Positions 34,598 to 44,400 of a DNA stretch of 64,000 nucleotides are shown here, one piece after another (position 1 is the first letter of the stretch; the number at the start of each line of letters is the position of its first letter). The position numbers and the translations under genes were made by a program. A model generated the notes under the pieces. The model did not search any database, had not been told where the DNA came from, and saw only the letters and a program-made list of their open reading frames with translations. This DNA comes from Salinimicrobium sediminis (lineage in GTDB: Bacteria > Bacteroidota > Bacteroidia > Flavobacteriales > Flavobacteriaceae), in NCBI RefSeq assembly GCF_900215295.1, contig NZ_OCMF01000001.1, positions 992,001-1,056,000 on the forward strand. The letters run 5' to 3'.

Positions 34598-34954
34598 TTA
34601 CCTGCTTTTGCTCCGTCTAACGGTGACCATTGCAACATTTCCGCCTATAGGTGGATTGATTTTGGAAACATCCACGGTCACTTTCTGTACGATCAAAAGT
34701 TCTTCCAGAACCCGGTTCAATATCCTTTCGGCTACAGTTTCCAACAATTTGGATCTGATAGCCATTTCCTCCTTCACGATCTTGTTAAGATGTACATAGT
34801 CTATGGTGTCCTTGAGGGCATCAGATTTTGCCGAAAGGGAGAGATCTCCTTTTACTTTTAGATCCACCCGGTAATCACTTCCTATCTGTCCTTCTTCCTC
34901 AAGGCAGCCATGATAAGCGAATACTTTGATATTTCTAAGTTTAATACTTCCCAA
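34598..34954 (-). CDS. folB: Dihydroneopterin aldolase
   Basis: The 118-residue protein has the FolB fold: KLRNIKVFAYHGCLEEEGQIGSDYRVDLKV (Tyr/His near residue 14, Glu near 20), SDALKDTIDYVHLNKIV, KLLETVAERILNRVL and the C-terminal VTVDVSKINPPIGGNVAMVTV. It cleaves 7,8-dihydroneopterin to 6-hydroxymethyl-dihydropterin and glycolaldehyde in folate synthesis, usually as an octamer. It is a single gene diverging from glnS. The tRNA-Cys gene is 82 bp downstream on the same strand, so read-through from folB could reach it. Confidence 0.96.
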   Translation of the reverse strand: MGSIKLRNIKVFAYHGCLEEEGQIGSDYRVDLKVKGDLSLSAKSDALKDTIDYVHLNKIVKEEMAIRSKLLETVAERILNRVLEELLIVQKVTVDVSKINPPIGGNVAMVTVRRSKSR

Positions 34955-35005
34955 AACTTATTTTTTGCGAAGATAAGAACATTTCCGAAGGGGAAGATGC
35001 AGGCA

Positions 35006-35035
35006 TTTGATTGATGTATATTTTCTGTAAATTTG
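35006..35035 (+). promoter_or_regulatory. Predicted glnS promoter (-33 TTTG, -7 TAAATTTG)
   Basis: TTTG at 35006-35009 and TAAATTTG at 35028-35035 are separated by 18 bp and lie 24 bp before the glnS ATG. Both elements match the Bacteroidota consensus. Confidence 0.7.
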
Positions 35036-35059
35036 CAGCCTTAAAGATGAACCAGAATT

Positions 35060-36736
35060 ATGGCTGAAGAAAAAAGATCCCTCAATTTTATTGAGCAAAT
35101 CATAGAAGAAGATCTAAAGAACGATTATAAAAAAGAGGACCTGCAGTTCAGATTTCCACCGGAACCTAACGGATATCTGCATATTGGTCATGCTTCCTCC
35201 ATTTGTTTAAATTTTGGATTGGGAGAAAAATACAATGCTCCCGTTAATCTCAGGTTTGATGATACCAATCCTATTAAAGAAGAGCAGGAGTATGTGGACG
35301 CTATTAAAAGTGATGTGGTTTGGCTGGGCTTTAAGTGGGCTAGGGAGTGCTATGCTTCAGATTATTTTCAGCAGCTGTACGACTGGGCGGTAATGATGAT
35401 CAAAAATGGAGATGCTTACGTAGATAGTCAGCCTTCCGCAGCAATTGCAGCACAAAAGGGAACCCCAACTCAACCGGGAACCAACAGTCCTTATCGGGAC
35501 AGGTCCGTAGATGAGAATCTTGAGCTTTTTGAGAAGATGAAGAATGGGGAGACTAAAGAAGGGGAACATGTGCTTAGGGCAAAGATAGACATGGCCGCAA
35601 AGAACATGTTGATGCGTGACCCCGTGATGTACAGAACCCTGCACCGCAAGCATCACCGCACCGGGAATGACTGGATGATCTATCCGCTCTACGACTGGGC
35701 TCATGGGCAAAGTGATTATATAGAATCTGTTTCTCATTCGTTTTGTACGCTGGAATTTTTACCTCACCGTGAATTGTACAACTGGTTCCTCGAAAAGGTA
35801 AGTTCTGCGGAAGATTTCAGGCCTAAACAACGGGAGTTTGCCCGCCGTAACTTAAGTCATACCATCGTGAGTAAGCGAAAGCTGCTTCATTTGGTAGAAA
35901 AGGGAATTGTGAAATCCTGGGATGATCCCCGTATGCCCACAATCTCCGGTTTAAGAAGGAGAGGTTATACGCCCCAGTCTATCCGAAAATTTGCTGAAAT
36001 TATAGGTATTGCAAAAAGGGAAAATATTGTTGATGTTTCCCTGCTCGAATTCTGTATAAGGGAAGACCTCAATAAAACTGCACCCCGTGTAATGGCAGTG
36101 CTCGATCCTGTGAAGCTGGTGATTACTAATTACCCAGAGGATAAGGAAGAGTGGTTGGAAGCCGAAAATAACCCTGAAGATGAAAATGCAGGATCAAGGG
36201 AATTACCATTTTCAAAAGAGCTTTACATTGAACAGGAAGATTTTAAAGAGGAGGCAAACCGCAAGTTTTTTAGATTGACCTTAGGAAAAGAAGTGAGGCT
36301 CAAGAACGCTTATATCATCAAGGGAGAAAGCGTGATAAAGAACGATGCCGGAGAAATAGTGGAGATTCACTGTACTTATGATCCCAAAAGCCGGAGTGGA
36401 AGTGGAACCGAAGAATCAATGCGTAAGGTAAAAGGAACCTTGCACTGGGTATCGGCCAAACATGCCATACAGGCTGAAGTCCGCCTTTATGACCGTTTGT
36501 TTAGCGTAGAATCTCCGGATGCCGATAAGGAAAAGGATTTTCTCGACTTTTTAAACCCGGAATCTCTTAAAGTAGTGACTGCTTATCTTGAACCCGGACT
36601 CAAAAATGTTGAACCGGGAGATAAATTTCAATTTCAGAGGTTAGGTTATTTTAACGTTGATAAAGAAAGCACACAGGACCACCTGGTTTTCAATAGGACC
36701 GTTACCCTTAGGGATTCCTGGGGAGGAAAGGAGTAG
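35060..36736 (+). CDS. glnS: Glutaminyl-tRNA synthetase
   Basis: The 558-residue class I synthetase charges tRNA-Gln. The HIGH motif is PEPNGYLHIGHASS (His41 to His44), PEPNG rather than PSPTG marking GlnRS over GluRS. FDDTNPIKEEQEYVD, the KMSKS equivalent VSKRKL (residues ~272-277) and the two C-terminal beta-barrel anticodon domains (DFKEEANRKFFRLTLGKEVRLKNAY...) follow. A separate GluRS gene lies at 39829-41352, so the organism charges Gln directly. It is monocistronic from a good promoter. Confidence 0.97.
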   Translation: MAEEKRSLNFIEQIIEEDLKNDYKKEDLQFRFPPEPNGYLHIGHASSICLNFGLGEKYNAPVNLRFDDTNPIKEEQEYVDAIKSDVVWLGFKWARECYASDYFQQLYDWAVMMIKNGDAYVDSQPSAAIAAQKGTPTQPGTNSPYRDRSVDENLELFEKMKNGETKEGEHVLRAKIDMAAKNMLMRDPVMYRTLHRKHHRTGNDWMIYPLYDWAHGQSDYIESVSHSFCTLEFLPHRELYNWFLEKVSSAEDFRPKQREFARRNLSHTIVSKRKLLHLVEKGIVKSWDDPRMPTISGLRRRGYTPQSIRKFAEIIGIAKRENIVDVSLLEFCIREDLNKTAPRVMAVLDPVKLVITNYPEDKEEWLEAENNPEDENAGSRELPFSKELYIEQEDFKEEANRKFFRLTLGKEVRLKNAYIIKGESVIKNDAGEIVEIHCTYDPKSRSGSGTEESMRKVKGTLHWVSAKHAIQAEVRLYDRLFSVESPDADKEKDFLDFLNPESLKVVTAYLEPGLKNVEPGDKFQFQRLGYFNVDKESTQDHLVFNRTVTLRDSWGGKE

Positions 36737-36829
36737 GATAGCAGTTCAGACCGGTCAATTAAGAATACTTTAGCATTGGGTTTTTTCGATATTAACCGGT
36801 TATTAACAGCAGTACAGTGTGCTATGGTT

Positions 36830-36837
36830 TATATTTG
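36830..36837 (+). promoter_or_regulatory. Predicted promoter of the YtxH-protein cluster, -7 box
   Basis: TATATTTG fits TAnnTTTG exactly and lies 33 bp before the ATG at 36871. It also indicates that the longer frame starting at 36817 is not the real start. Confidence 0.5.
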
Positions 36838-36870
36838 GTTGTAGTATTAATCTTAATAACCAACAAAATC

Positions 36871-37287
36871 ATGGCAAAATCAGGAAGTACATTTTTAGCA
36901 TTGCTTACAGGAGCTGCGATAGGAGCAGGTCTTGGAATGTTATATGCACCTGAGAGTGGAGAGGAAACCAGAAGAAAACTGGGAGAAAACGCAAGAAGAA
37001 CTCAGGATGATCTAAACAAGCGTTATCGCGAAACCTCTTCAAACCTAAGTACAAGAGCTAAAAAAGCAAAATCAGATTTTGAACTAAGACTGGAAGAAAC
37101 ACTTTCTTCTGCAAGTTATAAAGCCGATGAGATCCTTAGCAGCCTTGAATCTAAACTGGAGGAACTTAGAAAACAAAACTCTAAATTCCAGAAGGACCGT
37201 AGTGAAGGAAATGGGTCAAAGTCTACTGCTTCCAGCGGTAAAAGCAAAAAAGGTGTTGCAGACAGTGCAGATAATGCGGTAGGATAA
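36871..37287 (+). CDS. YtxH domain protein
   Basis: The ATG at 36871 gives 138 residues: MAKSGSTFLALLTGAAIGAGLGMLYAPESGEETRRKL is the standard YtxH opening, a glycine-rich membrane helix followed by the APxSGxETR motif. The rest is a charged helix likely to form a coiled coil (DLNKRYRETSSNLSTRAKKAKSDFELRLEETL) and a Ser/Lys-rich tail. YtxH proteins are small general-stress or envelope proteins without a defined activity. It is the first of three closely spaced genes; 7 bp separate it from the holin-like gene. Confidence 0.85.
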   Translation: MAKSGSTFLALLTGAAIGAGLGMLYAPESGEETRRKLGENARRTQDDLNKRYRETSSNLSTRAKKAKSDFELRLEETLSSASYKADEILSSLESKLEELRKQNSKFQKDRSEGNGSKSTASSGKSKKGVADSADNAVG

Positions 37288-37294
37288 AACGCTT

Positions 37295-37774
37295 ATGGCA
37301 TTCGAAAAAATATCTGAAAATTTACATCAGTTAAACGAAAACATTAAATCCTTTGCGCAAAGCAGTGCAGAGTATTATAAACTGGATTTGTTTAACAAAA
37401 GCATGAAAGGGGCTACTGCCGCCATAAAAGGTGCGGCAATAGCTTTTTTTATGTTGTTTGCCCTCATCTTTATTTCTGTTGCTGTAGCTATTCTCTTGAG
37501 TGACCTCTTGGATTCCCCAAGCAGCGGATTCTTCATAGTCGCTGGATTTTACCTGCTAATAGGCCTTTTCTTTGTCTTCTTTGGAAGCAAAGTAATAACA
37601 AATGCCTTATTACCTCCGGCTTCTAAAAAGTTCTTTAGTGAGCCTGAAAATAAGCCAAAGGAAACTCATCCGGAATTTACGGAACAAACCGACTTTAGAA
37701 CCGATGAGGTGATCATAAAGGAGGAAGTGGTAGCCAAGGATGAAGTTATAATCAAAGACAATGAGAGAATATAA
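37295..37774 (+). CDS. Phage-holin-family-like (Holin-X) membrane protein
   Basis: The 159-residue protein has an N-terminal amphipathic helix (FEKISENLHQLNENIKSFAQSSAEYYKLDLF), two membrane helices (AAIAFFMLFALIFISVAVAILL; GFFIVAGFYLLIGLFFVFFG) and a polar tail with the repeated EVIIKEEVV/DEVIIKDNE motif. This layout matches the chromosomal putative holin-X/DUF1469-type proteins; no lysis role is implied. It overlaps the next gene by 14 bp. The trio is probably one envelope-stress operon. Confidence 0.75.
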   Translation: MAFEKISENLHQLNENIKSFAQSSAEYYKLDLFNKSMKGATAAIKGAAIAFFMLFALIFISVAVAILLSDLLDSPSSGFFIVAGFYLLIGLFFVFFGSKVITNALLPPASKKFFSEPENKPKETHPEFTEQTDFRTDEVIIKEEVVAKDEVIIKDNERI

Positions 37775-37985
37775 GAACTTCGAGGATATAGAAAGAGACC
37801 TTAAACTTCTTCAACTCCAAAAGGAGATCGATAAGGAGAAGGTTATATTAAGCTATAACATCACCAAAGAGAGTCTTGCTCCCAAGAGATTGCTTAAAAA
37901 CGCTGCCGGAAGCATCTTTAAAAACGCACTTATATTAAAAGGAGCCACCTCGGTACTTGGCTTTATTGGCGAAAAATTTAAATAG
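37761..37985 (+). CDS. Small conserved protein, possibly DUF6327
   Basis: This 74-residue protein (MREYKNFEDIERDLKLLQLQKEIDKEKVILSYN...) is a charged helix followed by a short hydrophobic end (SIFKNALILKGATSVLGFIGEKF). It lies in an operon after the YtxH and holin-like genes, a neighbourhood I associate with DUF6327 proteins of flavobacteria, though the family assignment is from memory. Function unknown. It may be a peripheral partner of the holin-like protein. The stop codon abuts the convergent stomatin-like gene. Confidence 0.7.
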   Translation: MREYKNFEDIERDLKLLQLQKEIDKEKVILSYNITKESLAPKRLLKNAAGSIFKNALILKGATSVLGFIGEKFK

Positions 37986-38999
37986 TTATTCCTCTCTGTT
38001 ATTCTCCTCATCTTCTGTAGGCAGATCTGGAGGGAGTTGTCTCTTCTTTTTTTCCTGTTTTTCCTTTCTTTTTTGTTCCCTTAGAGCGTTTCCTTTCTTC
38101 ATTGCTTCCCCGATTTGATTGGAAGCAGTAAATGATGCGATCATGTTGTTCAACATGTCGCTTCCTGTTTGGGGAGAATTAGGGAGTAGTATCAGGTTAC
38201 TCTGTGTTTCTTCTCCAAGTGACTGCAGAGTATCGTAATGCTGAGTTACAACGATAAGGGCAGAAGCCTCCTGGGAATTGATCCCTACATTGTTTAGCAC
38301 ATCCACACTTTCTTCAAGTCCGCGGGCGATCTCCCGGCGCTGGTCGGCAATACCCTGTCCCTGCAGGCGCTTACTTTCAGCTTCCGCACGGGCCTTGGCA
38401 ACGATCTTGATACGTTCGGCTTCAGCTTCATATTCGGCAGCTACTTTTTCTCTTTCCGAAGCATTAATTCGGTTCATGGCGGCTTTTACCTGTACATCGG
38501 GATCAATATCAGTAACTAAGGTTTTAATAATGTCATAACCATATTCCTCCATAGCTTCATTCAGCTCCCTTTTTACAGCAATAGCAATATCATCTTTTCT
38601 TTCAAAAACGTCATCCAGTTTCATTTTTGGCACCTCTGCACGTACTACGTCAAAAACGTAAGAAGTGATCTGGTCATGGGAATTTTCAAGTTTATAGAAG
38701 GCGTCATAAACCCTTGTCTGGATCACCTGGAACTGCACAGAGATCTTTAGTTTTACGAATACGTCATCTTTGGTTTTAGTCTCTACCAACACGTCCAGCT
38801 GCTGAACTTTTAAATTGATCCTTCCGGCGATCTGATCAATAACCGGTACTTTAAAATGAAGTCCGCTATTGCTTATGCGTTGAAACTTTCCAAATCGTTC
38901 AAGAATAGCAGCAGTTTGTTGTTTTACCGTAAAGATTCCGGAGAAAAGGATGATGAGTCCGAAGACAACGATTACGGCAGTTAAAATGGTGGATATCAT
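37986..38999 (-). CDS. SPFH/stomatin-family membrane protein
   Basis: The 337-residue protein has one N-terminal membrane helix (MISTILTAVIVVFGLIILFSGI) and an SPFH/Band 7 domain (residues ~22-190: FTVKQQTAAILERFGKFQRISNSGLHFKVPVIDQIAGRI, KVQQLDVLVETKTKDDVFV). A coiled coil with the flotillin-like Ala/Glu repeats (REKVAAEYEAEAERIKIVAKARAEAESKRLQGQGIADQRR) and a charged tail follow. Stomatin-like proteins oligomerise into membrane rings and modulate protease or channel activity. There is no NfeD partner gene next to it. It converges on the small gene before it with no gap. Confidence 0.93.
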   Translation of the reverse strand: MISTILTAVIVVFGLIILFSGIFTVKQQTAAILERFGKFQRISNSGLHFKVPVIDQIAGRINLKVQQLDVLVETKTKDDVFVKLKISVQFQVIQTRVYDAFYKLENSHDQITSYVFDVVRAEVPKMKLDDVFERKDDIAIAVKRELNEAMEEYGYDIIKTLVTDIDPDVQVKAAMNRINASEREKVAAEYEAEAERIKIVAKARAEAESKRLQGQGIADQRREIARGLEESVDVLNNVGINSQEASALIVVTQHYDTLQSLGEETQSNLILLPNSPQTGSDMLNNMIASFTASNQIGEAMKKGNALREQKRKEKQEKKKRQLPPDLPTEDEENNREE

Positions 39000-39075
39000 T
39001 GGTTGTGGTTTAATTTTAACGAAAGATATGAAAATAAACAGCTACATTTAGCCCTTTCAAAAATTTCAAAAAAAT

Positions 39076-39756
39076 ATGGATTTAAAGAGAATTCTTCTTC
39101 TTGGGATTGTTTTAATATTTTCATTTTCTGCCCAGGCACAACGCCGACTTTGGGATGGCGAATATAACAGGTTAGGCTTGCAGGCAGGGGCGAACTATTT
39201 CAATATTGTGACCAATGACTTAGAGGTGCAGCCAAAGGTAAGCTGGACAGCAGGATTCACTACCAGGGCTTCTTTTTATGAGAATTGGCAATTTGTTTAT
39301 GGAATCAATTTCTACGATTTTAAACTGGATATTGACGGGAGGGAAAAAGTAGAACTTACTTCTCCTATTGAGGCTATTGAGTACAACATGATAGGGGTAC
39401 AGGGAAATTTCTTTGCCAGTTATAAACTTATTGATCATTATTTGAGCGTAGAAGCCGGTCCTGTACTGCAGGTAAACGGAAAACTGGATGCGCGCCAGGA
39501 CAAGGAATTGTGGTTTGTAGGAAATACTAATGTGAATGCAATAGATATCGAAAAAATATCTCCTTTTAATGTCAATTTAGCATTAGGGTTGAGTGGCGGA
39601 ATGGAAACAGTAAAATTCTGGGCTCAATACCAATATGGACTTAATAACATGCTCAAAGGGCTTGAGGATGAAGGTTTAGAGGAAAAGGATGCAGGTATGT
39701 CAAATTTAGAAGGTCATATGAGCATGATCGCGGCAGGAATAACAATGTTCCTGTAA
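39076..39756 (+). CDS. Predicted outer-membrane beta-barrel protein
   Basis: The 226-residue protein has a Sec signal (MDLKRILLLGIVLIFSFSAQA) and alternating-residue strands of the PorT/OmpA-like small barrel type (YNRLGLQAGANYFNIVTNDLEVQPKVSWTAGFTTRASFYENWQFVYGINFYDF). The end GHMSMIAAGITMFL closes with a hydrophobic C-terminus ending in an aromatic/aliphatic pair. The likely site is the outer membrane; the role is unknown. It stands alone, with a terminator 18 bp downstream. Confidence 0.75.
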   Translation: MDLKRILLLGIVLIFSFSAQAQRRLWDGEYNRLGLQAGANYFNIVTNDLEVQPKVSWTAGFTTRASFYENWQFVYGINFYDFKLDIDGREKVELTSPIEAIEYNMIGVQGNFFASYKLIDHYLSVEAGPVLQVNGKLDARQDKELWFVGNTNVNAIDIEKISPFNVNLALGLSGGMETVKFWAQYQYGLNNMLKGLEDEGLEEKDAGMSNLEGHMSMIAAGITMFL

Positions 39757-39773
39757 TGGTAATAAGTAGAAAT

Positions 39774-39815
39774 AAAAAAAGCCATTTTTGAGAAGTATCA
39801 AAAATGGCTTTTTTT
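39774..39815. terminator. Bidirectional terminator between the barrel gene and gltX
   Basis: AAAAAAAGCCATTTTTGA, a 6-base loop and TCAAAAATGGCTTTTTTT form an 18-bp stem with A and T runs at both ends, suitable for the two convergent genes. Confidence 0.9.
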
Positions 39816-39828
39816 ATGGGTATTATTT

Positions 39829-41352
39829 TTAAAGGCTTTGCTGCGCCTTCTTTAACCTTGAAAGGGTTTCTTCCTTTCCAATTGTAGCTGCGATCTCAAA
39901 AACATCCGGTCCCTGCATCGCCCCCACAAGAGAAAGGCGGAATGGTTGCATGACCTTACCAAAGCCAATTCCTTCGGAAGTGATCCAACCTTTTACTTTC
40001 TCCTGGAGATTTGCTACTGAAAAATCCTCCTCTTTTTCTAATAGGTCTATAACCTGATCTATAATATCTGAAGTATCTTCCTTCCAGACCTTTTTAGCTG
40101 CCTTCTCATCGTAGTTTTCAGGCGCGGTGAAGAAGTAGCTTCCAATTTCCCAGAAATCGCTTAAAAACGTCGCTCTTTCTTTCAGCATGGCAATTACCTT
40201 TGAAATATATTCCTGAGAGAAATCCAGATCCTTTTCCTGCAGTAGTTTTCCAAAATCTGCAGCTAAAACCTCATTTTCTGCCTCCTGCATGTAGTGATGC
40301 TGGAACCATTTTGTTTTTTCGGGATCAAATTTGGAACCTCCTTTTGAGACGTGCTCGAAAGAAAAGGCTTTAGTAAGCTCTTCAAGGCTGTAGATCTCTT
40401 TCTCACTTCCGCCGCCGGCATTCCATCCTAAAAGCGCCAGCATGTTAATAACAGCTTCCGGAAAATATCCTTCTTCACGGTAGCCCATAGAAACATCTCC
40501 GCTCTTTGGATCCTTCCATTCCAGCGGAAATACCGGGAATCCCATTTTATCTCCGTCACGCTTGCTTAATTTTCCTTTTCCCTGGGGTTTTAAAATAAGC
40601 GGGAGGTGAGCAAATTTTGGAGCTGTCCAATCAAAGGCTCTGTACAAAAGTACATGCAGTGCCAGGGATGGTAACCATTCTTCCCCTCTAATCACGTGGG
40701 TGATCTTCATGAGATGGTCATCTACAATATTGGCAAGGTGATAGGTGGGCATACCATCGCTCTTAAAAAGCACCTTATCATCCAGGATCTTTGTTTCAAT
40801 ATGCATTTCTCCGCGAATCTCATCCTTTAGCTGCAGGGTTTCATCTTCGGGCGTTTTAAACCTGATCACATATGCTTCTCCCGATTCGATCTTCTGTTTT
40901 ACTTCGGCTACGGGAAGAGAAAGGGAATTCTTCAGTTTTTGACGGTTGTGCCAGTTGTAGATGAACGTCTTTCCTTTTTCTTCATGGTCCTGGCGATGTG
41001 CATCCAGCTCTTCGGTAGTGTCAAAAGCGTAGTAAGCATTCCCCGAAGCGATAAGCATTTCGGCATATTCACGGTAGAGATGCTTTCGCTCACTCTGGCG
41101 GTAAGGACCTGCATCTTTTTCCTTTCCGGGACCCTCATCAAATGGAATGTTGCACCAGTTAAGAGAATCAATAATATATTGTTCTGCACCTTCCACGTAA
41201 CGGGCCTGGTCTGTATCTTCAATTCTCAGGATGAAATCTCCGCCATTTTTCTTTGCGAACAGGTAGTTAAAAAGTGCAGTTCTAACTCCTCCAATATGTA
41301 GTGGCCCTGTAGGGCTAGGTGCAAATCGCACCCTTACTTTTTCCGTTGACAT
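39829..41352 (-). CDS. gltX: Glutamyl-tRNA synthetase
   Basis: The ATG at 41352 gives 507 residues beginning MSTEKVRVRFAPSPTGPLHIGGVRT. A longer frame would add 18 residues, but a TATCTTTG promoter box lies inside that extension. HIGG at residues 19-22 is the class I HIGH motif and KLSKRDG is the KMSKS motif. LFNYLFAKKNGGDFILRIEDTD and the helical anticodon domain follow. It charges tRNA-Glu. It is monocistronic and the only gltX in the window. Confidence 0.97.
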   Translation of the reverse strand: MSTEKVRVRFAPSPTGPLHIGGVRTALFNYLFAKKNGGDFILRIEDTDQARYVEGAEQYIIDSLNWCNIPFDEGPGKEKDAGPYRQSERKHLYREYAEMLIASGNAYYAFDTTEELDAHRQDHEEKGKTFIYNWHNRQKLKNSLSLPVAEVKQKIESGEAYVIRFKTPEDETLQLKDEIRGEMHIETKILDDKVLFKSDGMPTYHLANIVDDHLMKITHVIRGEEWLPSLALHVLLYRAFDWTAPKFAHLPLILKPQGKGKLSKRDGDKMGFPVFPLEWKDPKSGDVSMGYREEGYFPEAVINMLALLGWNAGGGSEKEIYSLEELTKAFSFEHVSKGGSKFDPEKTKWFQHHYMQEAENEVLAADFGKLLQEKDLDFSQEYISKVIAMLKERATFLSDFWEIGSYFFTAPENYDEKAAKKVWKEDTSDIIDQVIDLLEKEEDFSVANLQEKVKGWITSEGIGFGKVMQPFRLSLVGAMQGPDVFEIAATIGKEETLSRLKKAQQSL

Positions 41353-41369
41353 AAATGCTGGTTTTGGCG

Positions 41370-41377
41370 CAAAGATA
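41370..41377 (-). promoter_or_regulatory. Predicted gltX promoter, -7 box
   Basis: On the minus strand TATCTTTG matches TAnnTTTG exactly, 17 bp before the chosen ATG. The -33 region is weak. Confidence 0.5.
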
Positions 41378-41479
41378 AAGGTTTCTTTAGGTTCACGAAA
41401 CAGCATTGAAAATGTGGAGGTTGAAGTACTTATTGGAAATAAATTGTATTTTTAGGAGATGCATAAATGGGGAGGAGGC

Positions 41480-44400
41480 ATGAATAATTTTGAGATTTTA
41501 CGCAACAAACTGGAAGCTTTTATCAGGAAGTTTTATTTGAACGAACTTTTAAAGGGTTTTATCCTGTTTATAGCTATTGGCCTGTTGTATTTTCTTATTA
41601 CCCTGTTTATAGAATATCTCCTTTGGCTTAATTCTACCGGGAGAAGCATCTTGTTCTGGAGTTTTATTGCTGTGGAATTATTTCTCTTCGGAAGATTTAT
41701 CGTTTATCCGCTACTGAAACTATTCAAGATCTCCCGCGGAATTGATTACGCTGAAGCATCTAAGATCATTGGCAGGCATTTTCCTGAAGTAAGTGACAAA
41801 CTCCTCAATCTTTTACAACTTAACAGGAATGATCAAAGAACCGAGCTTCTCCTGGCATCGATAGATCAAAAGTCAGAAGAATTACGGCCGGTTCCTTTTA
41901 CCATGGCTATAGATCTCAGGAAGAATATTCCTTATTTGAAATATGCCGCTATCCCGGTGTTCATCATTTTGCTGATAGTGGTTTCCGGAAGAACAGAGGT
42001 TTTTTCCGGAAGTTATGAGCGGGTAGTGAATTATAAAACAGCTTATGAACCGCCCGCACCTTTTGCTTTTCAGGTGCATAATGAGCAATTAAAGGTTCAG
42101 GAGAATGAAGCCTTGACCATACAGGTGAGTACGCAGGGGAGGATTGTGCCTCAGGACGCCTCGGTTCACTATAACAGACAAACTTATTTTATGAATAGGG
42201 TTTCCCCCGGAACCTTTGAATATACTTTTGAGCCTGCACGAAATTCTTTTGAGTTTAGTCTTTCCGGAAATAAAGTGAGGTCGCGGGATTATTCTGTAGA
42301 GGTTATTCAGGTGCCAAAAATGAGAAATCTGAAGATGCTTCTGGAATATCCGCCACATACAGGTTTGGGGGAGGAGGCTATATCCGGTACAGGAAATGCA
42401 ACAGTTCCCGAAGGAACAATCGTAAACTGGGAACTTGAAACCTTAGCAACCGGGGAAGTTGAAATGCGGCTGCCCGACACTCTTCAAAAATTTGAGAAAC
42501 AGGATGAATTTTTCCGGCTTAAAAAACAGGTAAAAAACTCTCTCGATTATAGCATAAGCACCTCGAATGAGAAGGTAAAGAATTTTGAAAATCTCAACTA
42601 CGGCATCAGGACGGTAAAGGACGAGTATCCTGAACTTATTCTGGAGCGTCAAATAGATTCCCTGGATGAGGATTTCCAGTATTTCTATGGAAAAGTTTCT
42701 GATGATTACGGAATTGCTTCCGTCAGGATGGTGATTCAACCCACGGAAGCCCCTGAAAATCAAAAAGTAATAAGACTTCCGTTTGGAAAAGGTAATGTAG
42801 GAGAGTTCGTGAGCAGTTTTCCTGATACCCTGAACCTGGAACCGGGAAAAGCCTATCAATTCTATTTTGAAGTGGTTGATAATGATGTACTTAATGGCTA
42901 TAAAAAGGTAAAAAGTCAGGTTTTTACCTACCGAAAGAAGACGGATTCCGAAGAAAAGCAGCAAAGGCTTGAGGAGCAACGGGAGGTGATCGGAGGCATC
43001 GACGGATCTTTGGAAAAGATGAAAAATTCAGATAAAGAACTGCAGGAACTTTCCCGACTTCAGAATGAAAAGAAGGAACTGAATTATAACGACCGTAAGA
43101 AGCTGGAGAATTTTCTTGAACGCCAGAAGCAGCAGAATGAGCTGATGGAAAACTTCACTGAAAAACTTCAACGCAATTTGGAAGAAGAAAGGTCACCTCA
43201 AAATCAAGAACTAAAAAAGGAACTTGAAGAAAGACTGTCAAATCGTAAGGAGGACCTTGAAGAGAATGAAAAACTTCTTGAGGAACTGGAAAAATATTCC
43301 GAGAAGATTGAGGAAGAGGGACTTCAGGAAAAGCTTGAGGAGCTTTCTAAAAATAACCGGAACCAGGAGCGAAGTCTGGAACAGCTGCTTGAGCTTACCA
43401 AGAAATATTATGTTCAGGAGAAGATTTCAAAGATTGCACAGGAGTTAGAGGAACTTGGAGAGGAACAATCTGAATTGGCAAAGGAGGAAGAGCAGAATAC
43501 AAGGGCCGCCCAGGATTCTCTTTCAAAAGATACTGAGGAACTTTTTCAGGAAATGGAAGAACTTCAAAAGGAGAATCAGGACCTCAAAAAACCGGTGGAC
43601 TTTGAAGAAGACAAAGAGGGGCAGGAGGATGTAAAAGAAATGCAGGAAAAGGCGGGTGAAAACCTGCAGCAGGGAAAAAAGGAGGGTGCTAAAGAGGAAC
43701 AGAAAAAGGCAGGTGAGAAACTAAAGGAGATGAGCAGGAAAATGCAACAGCAAATGCAACAGGCGGGGATGCAGCAAATGCAGGAAGATGTTACCATGTT
43801 GCGGCAGATTCTGGATAATCTTGTCACCTTTTCTTTTGGACAGGAAGACCTGATGGAGGAATTCAAACAATTTGGAAATGACCAAACAAGCTTACCCGGG
43901 AAATTAAGAAGACAGGATCAACTGAGGGAGAACTTCAGGCATATTGATGATAGTTTATATTCCCTTGCTTTGCGGAATGAAATGATTAGCGAAAGGATCA
44001 CAGAGCGATTAATAGATGTAGATTATAACCTTGAGCAGAGCCTGGAACGACTGGGTCAAAATGATATTAGAATGGGGGTGGGAAGTCAGCAATATGTGAT
44101 CACCGGGGCCAATGACCTTGCTTTTCTTCTCAGCGATATTCTGGGCAATATGGAGGAGATGCTAAGTTCGTCCACTTCTTCTGGAAGTGGCGAGGGAAAA
44201 CAACTTCAGGATATCATTAAGAAGCAGGGGGAACTCAATGAGGAAATGCAAAAGGGAATGCAGAAAGGAAAACAAAAAGGTGAAGATAAGCCCGGAAAAG
44301 GTGAGGAGGGAAATTCAGGAGAAGAGGAGAGTGGAGAGCTCTTCAGGATATTTCAGGAACAGCAAATGTTGCGTCGCGCTTTAGAAGAACGGCTTGAACA

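Noticed and set aside
37295-37774. Prophage remnant because of the holin-like protein
   Set aside because: No other phage genes, integrase or lysin are nearby; chromosomal holin-X-like proteins are common next to YtxH genes.
42443-42979. Antisense frame of 178 codons inside the DUF4175 gene
   Set aside because: It is a mirror of the codon bias of the real gene; there is no family resemblance and no independent signals.
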